Notes under the pieces: model-generated | What the model was told of the DNA's origin: nothing | Databases searched by the model: none | Seen by the model: the letters and a program-made list of their open reading frames with translations, nothing else | Assembly: GCA_963965975.1 (NCBI GenBank) | Contig: OZ014411.1 | Span: forward strand, 25,279,249 to 25,343,248 | From: Xestospongia bergquistia | Taxonomy: Eukaryota > Porifera > Demospongiae > Haplosclerida > Petrosiidae | Reading direction: 5' to 3' | Length of the DNA: 64,000 nt | Position numbers and translations under genes: made by a program | Shown: in pieces, positions 35,605 to 48,191 of the stretch | Numbering within the stretch: the first letter of the stretch is position 1 | Layout of the letters: each line of letters opens with the position of its first letter

Positions 35605-38282
35605 TGTATTATTTGTTGCTGTAATTATTATTTGGTTATGCTAGGTAGTACAGGTATATTTATTGTTTTATTTATAAGTCTTAAGGTTACTACGTCTCAT
35701 ACTTCCATCAATCATTCCTTTCTTTTTTTTGTATTTGTATGTTTCCTGGAGGAGGAATGGTTGTCTATTATATCATGTTGGACATCATGTCATTTTATTA
35801 CTTCATATTATCACATTATCTTAATATATCATCTATTTTAACATTATATTTTAATTTGTATACTGATAAAGAATGAGTTGTTATTGCTGCAATGAGAGTT
35901 ATCATTTTGGTTTTAAATATATAATTTCAGAGATTACTTAGACTATAGTAGTGGTTAGTGTTCAAAATATGTAAATGAATGCATAGAATAAAACATGTGA
36001 TGTTGTATTTTAATGTATGTTTCACACTGAAAATGTGATCAGTAGGGGGCTGAGTAAAGATATATCATACTTCTAGTTGACCATACACCTTCTTAAAAAG
36101 TATACATATAAAAACCAAAGTGTGAGTAATAATATACCTAGCCTTATGAGAAACATTATGGTAAATTCATGGTTTAGTATTATGCATGTGTGATAATGTA
36201 ATGTTGCACATTGTTATGTGATCCAGAATCTGCTGATTACTAATACTGTAATTACGCTGTGAATATAGTCACTTCTTAACTTGTGGGAAAGATACTGCTA
36301 AGTAGATTGCAACCTCTTGTTCAATGTGAAAGATTGACGGTCACTGTCTAAGTTGTCTTTGTTTTATGACTTTAAGATAAGGAATGATAGCTCAGATACG
36401 GTACTTCTTTGTTAAGTGATTGTAGACTACACCCTCAGATTAAAGGCATCACTAGTTATGCAAATATCTTGCCTTATATATAGCTTGGTATGGTAGCAGA
36501 GCAGGTCATAAATCACTATGTAACTCATCAATATCAATTGAACTAAAATTGCATTAGTAACTGTGCCATTTAGTAGAACTCTTCGTTGAGCAGTAATACA
36601 TCATTTGATGAAGACAATGAAAAAGTGAGAATAATTTTGTTTGCTGGGAATGAAACAAATCTAAAAGTTAAAGTATGAACAATTTTTTACGAAAATTCTT
36701 AATTTAGCATCATGCATCTTTGAATCATGCTGGAATATAAGGGTCAAAAATGTCTCTTCTGCTAGTCACTGTTAAATTTTCTAAAACGTTATATAAAGCA
36801 CAATTTATTCACTGTACACTATAGAGTATACAAAATATGCAATTTTCTCCAATTTAAGTTGTCACTATGTCCACATCTCATTTTGTTAATACAATTTCCA
36901 CTATTAATAGTATGTACATGCTATAACTCAAATGTAATTCAAGTAATTATATTAGAAGATTTCCTCAAAGTATACACACTGATACATCTCATAAGATCCA
37001 AATGATTAATGGACCTCCTGGTGCACGCAGAGTGCCAGTCAGTGACAAGTACCATAATATGATGTTGCATGCTTTGATCTGTTCAACTTGCTATGGTATT
37101 TCTCCCATTTAGAGTCAGTGTGATGTATAATTATAGAGTGCCAAATAAATGCCTCTCAAGAAGTCCATACTTTATTGAGTATTAAACTAATTCCACCCCT
37201 AAATCCTAAACATTGATTTTATACAGCAAAGTATGGACATCTTGCTGGACCTTTAGGCATTGCCTAGTGTATATTATCATAATGAGCCATTATGTAGATA
37301 TGGAATACAATGTCATAGATACAGTTACACTGAGATCACTCAGTTACATCACTATCCAGTATTATTGGTGTATTCTCAAATGTAATTATTACAATATATG
37401 TTTCTTGTATTGCTCAGTATAGTACTAGTGCTAGACATCAAAGACATCAGATGAACCACAAAAATCACAATTAATGGTTAATCTCATTTGTGTCTGTCTG
37501 TAACATTACTTAATTACTCTAGTTGCTATGGATATGCTACTATGAATGCATCACTATACCTCTTCCAAGTATCAGGGTACATAAATTAAAGTGGGTGCAA
37601 AGCTAGCAGACATGATATAGCATTACATAACAGACATGAGACCACTTTTGGCCGTCAGAAGTGACCACACTAATCTGTTTATTTATTGGACTAATGGATT
37701 GTTGAAACATTATCTATTACTTCATTATTTCCTTGACTACCACATAAAGATCTGAAGGTAACAAGAGTCACCATTCAGAATAAACATTCACTATTTCATT
37801 TATAATGTTTAATTGCAAATTTTTCATTTGAATTATTAAAAGAGCTAGAAAAATTTTAAACTGACTGACCTAATGAAGTATTTTATTCATTGTAAGTACT
37901 GCAGTTTGCAGTTTGAATCACACCAATATAGAAGTTGAAAAGTGCCTCTGTTGTAACTCAATAAAAACTACTTTTAAACACTCTTTACAAGCAAAATAAC
38001 TACTTATTCACAGTAGTAAACTGTAACATACTAAATCACTGTCCACACCTCTTTTGCTAATACAATTTCCACCTATACTTTTCATAGCATGTTTGTACCA
38101 AAAGTCTAATGTAATACAGTTGAGTAATATTAACACACACTGATGTGAATAGCTAATTAACTAACAACAAATTTTACTGCAAAAGTTTAAATGATCTAAC
38201 CAAGGTGTGCACAAAAACAACAAAAATATAAAAATGTGAGATAGTAATATGTTCAATCAGTGAGCTGGCAAAATATTCACAG
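35605..38282. other. Intergenic between convergent caspase 2 and tyrosinase 2
   Basis: Counterpart of 21478-24148, including the decayed caspase tail exon at about 36571-36680 and the tyrosinase-like fragment at about 37064-37126. No intact gene. Confidence 0.5.
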
Positions 38283-40296
38283 CTACATAAAGAACAAGGC
38301 TGCAATGATGGAGACCAACATGAGAACACCAAAGGAAAGGAGATCTCCTTTGATAATGGTAACACCTATAGAAAGAAACAAAAAATAAAATTGGAGATTT
38401 GTTACATTGACAGAAATCAAGTATAATAACTTAGTAACATGCTATTCACCAGATCCGGTGGGGGGAAGAAAGTCATAAGAGTACCCAAAGTCTTCTGCTG
38501 GTTTGAACATATCCATATGTGTGTAGAGTGGCATGAAGGGAACAATACAGTCTACAGAACTATGTCCAGCAAACTTTCGATCATTGCTAGGCCCACCATA
38601 TACACCATTTGGATACTTCTTCAGCCACTGTTCAAAGATGTAATCTACCATTGTGTGATGATTGATAAACACTGGATCATTAGGTGATGCGATATCAATC
38701 ATTGTGCCAAATATTACTGGATCGGGACCTTTCAGGCTGTCAACAGTGCCTAGCCCAAGAATGATGTGAATCTATGTATGTGCAAGAAAACCAATATAAT
38801 ATGCTAAACAAAAATAAAGACTGCAATGTATGAACATTGTATGCAGTCACTATATGGATGCAACCAACTCAATCACTTACTAAGTTATGTAGTATACGAG
38901 TGATATTATCAGAGCTAACTTCCATGTCAGGATTTGGGTCTGGGTCAGGATCAAATCCTTCCAGGAAATTTCTAAAAGAATTTTCAGCATGTTTGTTATA
39001 TGGTGCATTACTGAATGAGGTTATCTGTAAAGCTAATTCAACTGATTCAGCGCTAGGCCACCTAGAGTAATCACTAGCACATTCAGTTGGTGAAGGACAA
39101 CGAATAATTGGCCTTATCCCAATAGGATCCCTAGGATCACAAGCTTGTGCACTGCCAGAAGGAAACCAACAAACACTCTTCCAATTGTTTCCTCCGTAGT
39201 ACCTACTACTTACAGAGCCATTTACACCACGTTCACCAAGTTTATTTGCTGTAAATATACTTGTTCGGTCATCAGGATTAGTCCAGTTCCAATATCGTAC
39301 GGTAAAACTTGGGTCATTTAGTAATATTTGGACTTCTCTTTCAAACCACAGCAAATACAGACGATGCCATGTTAGAAATCCAGTTGACTCGTGAGCATAG
39401 TCATTAGCTAAATAGTGTACATGAGAAATACGTATACACAGCTGCCTAATATAATCAATAAAGGCAGCTTGCCTATATATAATTTATAATATAATTAATA
39501 AACACAGTTTGCCTATAATTTATAATATAACTAATAAAGGCAGCTTGTCTATATATAATTTATAATATAATTAATAAAGACAGTTTGCCTATAATTTATA
39601 ATATAATTAATAAAGGCAGCTTGCCTATAATATATAATAATTATAATTAATAAAATCACTGTATACAGTGATTTTATTAAATATAATTTGCAGCTGTATA
39701 TTATCTAACATACCTGATCCTGAACTATTATGATCGTCATTGTTTTTACCAACATAGTGATGCATCCATACAAACATATCGAATATAGAAATGTCGACAG
39801 CTTCTGCATTAAATGCATTTCCATCAGTTTCATTAAAAACAAGAATAACGTAGCGACTTTCGTCTGCATGTTTTGATCTGTTCAGCTTGGTGTTATACTC
39901 CTCCCATTCGGAGTTAGTCATATCTGCTAAATTTTGACGTTGTCGTAGTGAAGACTTCGTGTTGCAGTCTTCACCTTCATAACCAAATTTGCATTCTCCA
40001 CAATCATAACCAGCGTAACTACCATTGCAGTGACAGGTTTGGCTAAAGAAATAAGATGGCCAGTTGAGACGTGGATCACCATCTTCGATATAGCCAGTAT
40101 TGCAATATTCAGACACAGAACGACATCGTCCACGACCTAAATCTTCTCCACATGGAGCTGATGCTCCTGATGGAACTGGACAGCATGTACGACTTATCAA
40201 AATAGCTTTACTGGAGCAAACTTTAGGGATTTGAGCTTGCACTAAACAGTAGCTCGTAATCAACAGCAGTAACCAGAGCATTGTCAAAATTTTCAT
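38283..40296 (-). CDS. Tyrosinase, TYR/TYRP type, copy 2
   Basis: Exons complement of 38283-38365, 38450-38771, 38881-39407, 39714-40296; each exon has the same length as in copy 1 (83, 322, 527, 583 bp), 504 aa. All six copper-ligand histidines, the signal peptide, the Cys-rich EGF-like region and the hydrophobic C-terminus are kept. Differences cluster in the Cys-rich region: CGRD to CGED, RPVSVYC to RSVSEYC, NTRYTED to NTGYIED, NQT to SQT and NGN to NGS. The last two move an N-glycosylation site. Exon 3 begins with Ile instead of Val. Promoter elements are shared with copy 1. Confidence 0.94.
39443..39635. repeat. Expanded tandem repeats in tyrosinase 2 intron 1
   Basis: Five units of the repeat present three times in copy 1; the extra two keep the alternation between GGCAGCTTG and ACAGTTTG types, as expected for a duplicated dimer. 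Confidence 0.8.
39647..39680. repeat. Perfect 34-bp palindrome in tyrosinase 2 intron 1
   Basis: TTAATAAAATCACTGTA followed by its exact complement. The unit 1 counterpart (about 25437-25470) has mismatches near the centre. Confidence 0.85.
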
Positions 40297-40447
40297 TTTC
40301 TGATCGTGATATGAATCACAAAGAAAATACTTGACTAAGACAGCTTTATATAACTGCTACGCGATCGCGGCTAGAGTGACGAGCAGAGACGTCACGTCTC
40401 CTTCTCCTTAGACCCAGCCCCTTTCCCGGAGTTCGGAAGTAGCATAC

Positions 40448-40738
40448 GTCACCCGACCCGGTATCAAAACTACTATATATACCCTTTTTGATGCACATGT
40501 ATAAAGTTTCACATTAAATCGAATTTACTTCCATTAATACGTAATTGTCTGTTGCTATGGATCTAAATTATGTCATCCATACCAGCAGCATGATCTTGGA
40601 AGTTCATATGTATGCTGCTGCGGTATGGATGATATAATTTATGACAATTATGTATGAATGGAAGTAAGTTCGATATAATGTGAAACTATATACATGTATC
40701 AAAAGGAGTATAGCAGCTTTGATGCTGGGTTGGGTGAC
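40448..40738. repeat. Large inverted repeat upstream of tyrosinase 2
   Basis: Unit 2 copy of the inverted repeat at 26238-26528, so it was present before the duplication. Confidence 0.8.
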
Positions 40739-43700
40739 ATATGTTGGGTATCATATAGACACCATACTGCAACTAGTTGACAATAAGGCAGTTGCAAAAC
40801 AGTATGTTTTAATGCATTCCAATGGCATGTTCATCAAAGTAGTTTGTTGTTTTGAATTGTAAAAGGTTTATAGAAGCAATTATGGATGTCATTTAACCAT
40901 CAACAACCTTTAATATGCCGATATTTTGGACACGAGTCACAAAATGTTATTTGCATTACTCACAAATTCTGATATTTAATTTAAAGCAAATTGTTTGCTC
41001 TCTATCATCACTATAAACAAATCTACTACTACCCAAACTTCAGTCATAATTGCATGCCCTAGTGATTCCTTATATTGACTACACAATAATATTATGCTCC
41101 TGCACGTAAGATATGATGGTGTATCAGTGCATGGTAGAACAAATCTTTGATGTTTTGGTATGCACTACTGCTGAATTGGTTAGCAATCGGCCAATAATTT
41201 AACAACATATATATAGTCAGTTTGGAAAAGTTAAAATTCAAGTAATGATGTTAAACATAAGCTATTAATATATTTTCAGCTGCATGTATGGCATGAATCA
41301 GCGAGTATGGACAGCTGTCATTATACATACATACATACATACATGATACACACACATACACATATATATTCTGACATTATGGCATCTGAAAGACTGCATA
41401 TTGATTAAATGTTTGTTGTGTGTCACACATTAATTTTGAACATACACATATATGCACACACAGTCTATACACACTGTAGCTAGCTACACAGCAAAAAACA
41501 CAAGGTTAAAACTACTTGCAATGGTTGTATCGACTACAATACAAATTGGTTATATTAACTTACATGTAATTGAAGTGACACTCCTGGGTAACTTTAACTA
41601 AAATGGGTTAATGTAACTAAGTTGGTTGAAGCTACCATGTTGACTGACTGTTACTATAACTAGTTTAACACCAGAATAACAATGTAATCTAATTATTAAA
41701 CAAATTGGTAAAAGGGAGAAAAAGCAATATTAGTTTACATAAAATATTGTTTTAAATATAAGTCAAACCATCTGTTAGTTTATGACCATGATAAACATTG
41801 TAATTAAATAAATCAGATATTAATGACTGGTGTGAAGAAACAGAAATGACATAGGTATAATAATGCATTTAAAATAGAATTTTGTCATTTCAACCCTTAA
41901 TTGTCCTCGTTACCAGAATCTCATCAAGTTGATGTAAGCCCAATATTGAGTTACCATAAACCCAAAAACTGGTCTAGCTTAATATGTGAAAAGCCAACTA
42001 GAAGCCAAAAGTAGTCTTTGTAGTTTATTGTCCAATAACTGAAATTATGAGGGAGGTGGATACTGTTTCAACCTAACTAATTAGGTTAATTGAGTTGAAA
42101 TAGTATCTGCTTATAGCTTCAACTGAAGCCACGATTCTACTACTATAGCAAAGTAGGTTTAAAAGCAATGTGGTTGTAGATGCAACTAGTTCGCTTCATG
42201 TTTATTGGGTTACACTTGTATTATTGCCTTGTAGCAACTTTGAATTGGGCTTACATCATATTGATGTAACTATAGTTAAAATGACAACATGCTTTTTTTC
42301 AGTATGGCTATCAAAATAAAGTACATTACATGATGAAACCAAACAAAGAAGCATATCACCACCAATGATTTACATTAACAATATTAGTTATAACAACCTA
42401 TTTTGCTAGTTATGATAACCACAAGATATGTTAGAATCAAACCTACTAAGTGTTACAGTAACCACAGTGCACGAAGTTAAAGTAACAGCAATTGTTACCT
42501 CAACTACTTATATCAGATGTTACTTTAACTCTAGGTGTGGGTTATAATCACCAATACATTTGACAGTTACTTTAACTATAATTTTCCCAAGACATGGGTT
42601 ACCTGAGTTGCAGGTGTTTTGACCCAAAAGTTTGGGTACTTTCTACCCATCACTTTTTACTGTGTACCACAGTGACTATAACCAGCTTAGCAAAACAATA
42701 ATAATCAATAATCTTTAACCAAGAACCTACAAATAAAAAAATATATATATAAGATTAATTTTAATTAAGTTCTTAAACCCAATAAATGTCATATATTACC
42801 TAATTAAATGCACCATAAACACTTCTTGTTACATCACATTTAATTTATTAGTGCTATCATGTAATGGAAGTCCCTCTTATCTGGTAACTTAGGACTTGAT
42901 AAAAAGGCGACATCCTCATCCACTTTGTATAGCTTAACAAATATATATAGTTTTATGGTATATGTATATGTATATCCTAGAACAAGAGGATTTTGTCAGC
43001 AATAAATCATAATAAAACATGGAAACAAATACTACAGCAATTTATCAATTCACCAAATTTTTCCTTGCATATCTACTAGTTATTATCAATCCTCAATACA
43101 AATTTCATAAATAATCTAATTTAAATCAGTCAAACATAAGTATTTCAGAACCACTTTGACAATTTTTTCTGCTCACTGGTACCAAAAACTATGTGATACA
43201 CTTGAAGTAAGGGGGTCTATGTATCCAAAAATACATCTTTATGTCTGTAGTGTAAACAGCCATACCTTACTTGAACCACCAATGCCAAATATATATACTT
43301 CTGACGAATATTAACATCAATATTGTTGATTATTTGATAATATTTTTAGCTTGTTTTCAACGACCGGAAAAGGACGAGCCCAACGTAGGTGTTGGGTGGA
43401 GCTGAGAGTCAGTCAAGTAATACATCAGTAAAGATTTAGGCAGATTTGAAAAAGCTGGAGTGTCTTTGGTAAAGGTAAAAACTTGTGAATTATTTTACTA
43501 CTCTATAGAATATTTAATATATTTCAAGGTATAATTGTAATATTATTATAGTGGGTACTTGAATATCTTGAAAGTTGTTGGGAGTAGATTAGGACCCAAT
43601 TCAAAAGAAAAGGGACTTTATTCCCAGCCACACAGACCATTGCAACTATCTAATGGAGCAGATGAATCATATCAATTTTAATGTTTATGATTTGGGGTCT

Positions 43701-44141
43701 AGCAATTAGTGACCACACCCACTCAAAATAATTACGATTGCTTTACCATGTCCAGATATCCACTTGTTTAACGTGAGAAAGAATATCTGGTGACTTTAGT
43801 CTTATTCCTTGGTATTTAAGCCACTTTTTGGATACCAATCAGATTGTTCAAAGTCTTTGTTATATTCAGACGCACAAGTTATTATCAATAAAGTATAGAA
43901 ATTAAGGTATGATGTGAAAAGTAAAGCATAGATATTTTGAAAGCAGGCCTTGTAGGTAACATAGTAAGTACTTCTGAAGCATGTCTCATGATCATAGTGT
44001 CCATGAGTGAGATATATGTTGCACAATGCCAGGACTATGTAAAATCATCAGATGCTCTTTCTCGCATTAAGTGAGTGGGTTTTTCATTATATACTCAAGT
44101 CCTTATGTCTCCTCGAATCTTCTTTCTTAAACTATGTAGTT
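40739..44141. other. Intergenic between tyrosinase 2 and gene C
   Basis: Counterpart of 26529-29395, with a CATA microsatellite at about 41328-41345, the foldback element (listed separately) and the likely gene C promoter around 43360-43440. A minus-strand frame at 43802-44026 is open in both units but shows no domain or splice logic. Confidence 0.5.
41487..42664. mobile_element. 1178-bp foldback element inserted at TA in unit 2
   Basis: Ends CACAGCAAAAA on the left and the complement of CACAGTAAAAA on the right, flanked by TA on both sides. Internal parts also pair: TGATGTAAGCCCAAT at about 41940 with its complement at about 42220-42250, and a hairpin near the centre (CCTAACTAATTAGG). Unit 1 lacks it and reads GCTAGCTATACCACAG there. 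No open frame of note, so non-autonomous. Confidence 0.8.
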
Positions 44142-46175
44142 ATGGCAACAGCTGATGATGTTGATAACACTTCATATCAAGTTCTACGTGACTTTGCTGA
44201 TAGGATTGTTGGATCTGGTATCGAGCATGCACAGTTAGCCAGAAAGCTTTTCGCCAAAAAAATTTTAAGTGATGAGAAATATGAAGCTGTCATTGATCGA
44301 TATACTGGTCAGACAAATCGGGAACGTCTTGATATGATAATGTTAGATGTTCAAAGTACTGTTAAAAGTGATGAGACTGTCCTAGATACCTTCATTGAGA
44401 TTCTTAAGGACTTACATAGTAAAGCTGGTGCTACTTTAGCCAAAGAACTAGAAATTGCCAGTCATAAAGGTAAGTATAATTTATCATTGCTTTTTGATTT
44501 AATAACTTATTTATAATTACACAGATAGGTAGTGTACCCTTTGTATGTAGTTACAAGATATTAATACTGTAAACTCATCTGAATTGTCACATGTAGACCA
44601 GTTGTGCTTTACATCATTACATGTGTATATAAATTTATAAAACCCCAAAATCAAGGTTCCTTTTACAGTCTAACAATGAGAATTAAACTCTTTAATAGAC
44701 AAATCAACAAATAGGCACATAGTCTAGAAGAATAAGATTAATGTGTGAATGTTTGTTTATTTTGTGACTGATGTGTATATTGAAATAAATGGTACAAATC
44801 AATAAGGAGAATTCATTTAGTACTTACTGTAATGTTCAGGTAGACAGACTGCTCCACTATTATATTTTTATTGGATATAATTAGAGTATTTGCTTTAATG
44901 TACTGTACACATAAAGTATCTCCTTGCTTTTTTAGATATTCAAGAAATAACTGATGAAAAAATCACTCCCAGTGAGTTTATATAAGCATGTATTTGTGTT
45001 GTTTATTAACATTTTTACATTTTTCCAGCTCAGACATTGCCTCCTGTTCAACCTGTAATACCTCATCCCACTAAACCAGTCTCAGAATGTAAGTCTTTTT
45101 ATCTGTGATATTAATAAGGTTTTTAAATGCCAAATCTGAGCATCTTTTTTTTACCAAATAAATTTATGATTTATGTATGTAAAGCTATGCTCAATAGAGA
45201 CAGCCAATCACATTAGATTTAATTTAATGATAAAGGGAAAGAATGAAAAGGGAAAATGTGTGATTCTAATTTTATTGATCATGCTATAGTATATGAAATT
45301 TTGATTAGTGTGGTCAAATGAATATATGATATGTAGTACCACTATGATAACTGAGGTTGTGTAGAGAAATTGATATGCTTGTTCATTTATAATGTAATGT
45401 TTGTTCTATGAAAACCTGTAACATTGTCATATTTTTGACATTACTCTTTGTTGTAGATATAAAGAAAAGTACAAAAGCTTGTGGTATGGAGCTAAATAAC
45501 TTGTACCAAGTCGTCAATGATCAACATTTGCTGATACTAGCAAAACAAATAGACAGGTACTATTATATATTACCTTTAGCAGACATAGAAGCTATAAAGA
45601 GGGAGTGTCAGCGAGATGAGATGAGATGTAGGATTAAGATATTGCGTCGATGGAAAGAACAAGAAGGAGATGATGCTACCTATTTGGAACTGGCGCGATT
45701 GTTAGAATCTGGTGGAAGAAAAGATCTTGTTGATCTGGTTATGAAGTTGGTAGGAAATGATAATTTTGCAGAAGGTAAATTAACTTTAATAAGATACATT
45801 AATTGTTCTGTGTGACTGTTAAGGTTTTCTCTTTCAGACAAGGTAATAGTGAGAGCTAAAAAGAAGGGTGTATCGAATGATGTCCTCAAATCATATACTG
45901 TCTACAGCGACCAATCTGTTGTGGAAAGCTTATCTAAAAAAATAGATTATTATTTGGTAGGCTCTTGGTTAGGATATACTGATGAACAATTGCAGGCTAT
46001 TAAATATAACAATGATGATGAAGAAGTTCGTAGGAAGAAATTATTAGAACTATGGTGTCAAGAAAATGGAAAAGAAGCTACTGTTTGGAAGTTGTCATTA
46101 GCTCTGGCTAGTTGTGATAGGATTGATCTTCTGGATCAATTACTTGCATGGATTCTACATTTATCTTCTAGATAA
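44142..46175 (+). CDS. CARD-Death-Death adaptor-like protein (gene C)
   Basis: Exons 44142-44469, 44936-44971, 45029-45088, 45457-45774, 45838-46175; all boundaries phase 1, 359 aa. Exon 1 is a CARD (VLRDFADRIVGSGIEHAQLA; LDTFIEILKDL), homologous to exon 1 of gene A. Exons 2-3 are a short Pro-rich linker. Exon 4 is a Death domain with the typical tryptophan helix (LRRWKEQEGDDATYLELARL). Exon 5 is a second Death domain (LELWCQENGKEATVWKLSLA) running to the stop. No enzyme domain, signal peptide or membrane segment, so a cytosolic scaffold linking CARD and Death partners is the natural inference. Gene B is its disrupted twin; the C-terminus here is three residues longer (HLSSR against SR). Confidence 0.88.
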
Positions 46176-46595
46176 ATGAAGACTGTCCTATTTAGGATTT
46201 TATAATAATGCAATGTTTGTCTACCTGTAATGTGAACCAGGGCAGCCTATTCTCAAATTGTTTTCCAAAATAGATCATAATGTCTTTCTTTATATGCAAG
46301 TAGAAAATTTGTGTCACATTGTGGTCATCTATTTGCATTTTAGTTTTCTTCTTGTAGGGCTGTTGATAATAAGTCATTTTCTATTTTCAGATATTTTGTT
46401 TTTAAAGATATCCTTAAAAATATTTTCTTGATTATGCATTATAAGGAAGTTATGTGTAATTAAGCTTTCCTAATTAAGATTAGCAATACTGTTTTGTTTT
46501 TAGCTTATAAATGCAATAATGGCTGTAATAACTGCCAAATGATATTGTAAAGAGGTCGTACACACATTAATTACATAACTTTTTAGATGAGTTTT

Positions 46596-47100
46596 CAGTC
46601 TCTTCTGGAGCTCTCTCCTTACCATAAACATCATGATATGATAAAACCAAGTGAGATGTTCATGCCACTCAAAAGGAGCTCTAGCAGACTGAATGTTCAC
46701 TATAAACATAGGTATTAATTCTGAACTAGCATAATTTTGAAGTAACACTCTTAATTATTAGTAGAGCTAGTTAGAGTTATCAAATGGACATAACAATATC
46801 AGAGAGAATTATTTTAGTTCTATTAGGAAATGGTGTTAATAAATAATCCATTAGCTGTTCAAATGGCAGGCTTTTCCATTTATCTAAAAGGTATGGATAA
46901 TCCATTTGTTTTTTCAATCGTCCATCAATCCAACCACACCAGATACCTGAACAGTGCATTCATATAATGTAAAATGTAAGTTAACTAGTTCTTCTCTTTA
47001 CTGATCTCTTTGGTGAGATACGTAATGGACCCAAAAGCTGTGAAATTGTACTTTATATGTAAATATAGCTTGCAAAATAATCTCTTCATACCACTGGAAT
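46596..47100 (-). pseudogene. Decayed START-domain relic
   Basis: Minus strand retains TMLLQN-like text, FIVNIQSARAPFEWHEHLT and a mutated YHDVY segment of the last START exon, with stops upstream in the same exon (MSI then TGA). The region at about 46985-47050 resembles the preceding exon (VQYVTHRKDEEKNL in paralogs) but is frameshifted. It lies 250 bp beyond the end of duplication unit 2. Confidence 0.75.
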
Positions 47101-47478
47101 TAGAATGAATTTGAATGCAAACAATAATAGAAATACTGAATGCACGTCGTACGCGATAGCATGTTAACAACTTAGAGGAAAAGACTTAATACTGACAGCC
47201 TCTTGCAGTGTGTTCAAGCGTACATGCATTTTGTATTGGGGGGTTGTCACTGAAAAAATGGTCCCGTGACAGGGCAACTGTGGCTGGACCCATTACATTA
47301 TGACGGAAATACGCATGCTAATATGATAGTGGGAATCATGAATATCAGTTGTGCCCTACATAAACACTTTGTAAACTGTTAGTGTAGGTGATGAGGTTCC
47401 ATTGATTGTATTATAGTCAATCTTTAATAGGACAACAACAAAACAGACTAGTCTATGCACAAACTAATAATCAAGTTA

Positions 47479-47933
47479 TTATGCAGATTTTTTAAAGTCA
47501 GGTTTTTTAAGATATTTATCATAAAGAGTTGTAGTAAGCTTCTCTTCAATTTCCTTCTGAAGTCCTGTATTGTTTCCAAAAGTCTTGCTCTTTGTCATCT
47601 CTAATATAGTCTTCCAGGTATAATCAGAACACTGAGTTTCAATCCATTTTTGCAAGACTTGAGAGAGCTTTACCATATCACCTTCTCTGCTGCGTTGTAA
47701 TCCCATCAGAGTTGCATTTGGCACTTTCAGGTACTCACCAATTTCATAATACATAAAGTTATAATCAGCTAATAGTTCGACAAGATCGTGCTTCTCTGGG
47801 GATTTGTTGAGAATCAATATGAGCTCGTTACCTATAATTAATAATATGGATAGATACGAGATTGAGGGGTAATTCATCTATCGTTATAGCACTAAGCCAT
47901 CAATCAATAGTAATGTCTTTACTTACCCGACAT
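47479..47933 (-). CDS. Small Death-domain protein
   Basis: Two exons: 47927-47933 (ATG TCG G, only 7 nt) and 47479-47831, joined in phase 1 to give MSGNELILILNKSPEKHDLV and 119 aa in all. The body is one six-helix Death-like domain: LVELLADYNFMYYEIGEYLK, a MVKLSQVLQKWIET helix with the usual Trp, and TWKTILEMTKSKT, followed by a Lys-rich tail. There is no other domain, so it may work as a stand-alone adaptor or competitor. It is divergent from gene D, with 258 bp between start codons. An alternative start inside the intron (ATG 47877) is open but would add an unlikely hydrophobic leader. Confidence 0.8.
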
Positions 47934-48191
47934 TATGTTTAACAACAGGGCTGTAACACTCCGACAGTTACAAATAGCTGACTCGGTGAACCTGGGCGTC
48001 AACCATAAACTACATAATTGGGATAGCACGTGATTCATAGGAAACGTTTCTACTATAGTTATTGTAATTAATTACCTTATTGACATTTCAAAAAGTAGCC
48101 CCATCCTTAACGTAAACTTGCGCGTTCTTTAAATGATCTGAACGGCTAGTTAAACAGATCTTAGTCGAAGTTCTAAACCAGGATTCACAAT
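47934..48191. promoter_or_regulatory. Shared divergent promoter region
   Basis: 258 bp separate the start codons of the Death-domain gene (-) and gene D (+). Relatively GC-rich for the window in parts (CCGACAGTTACA, GGCGTCAACC, CTTGCGCG). No TATA box of clear position. Co-regulation of both genes is inferred from layout. Confidence 0.5.

Larger units (their letters stand above)
31597..46340. repeat. Segmental duplication, unit 2 (about 14.7 kb)
   Basis: Direct copy of 16613-31596, starting with a copy of gene A's last intron end and last exon, then caspase 2, tyrosinase 2 and gene C. The junction at 31594-31602 (CATTTTAATTATC) combines CATTTTA as at 46336-46342 with ATTTTAATTATC as at 16612-16624, leaving about 6 bp of microhomology. 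It differs from unit 1 by a 1178-bp foldback insertion (41487-42664). Confidence 0.93.
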
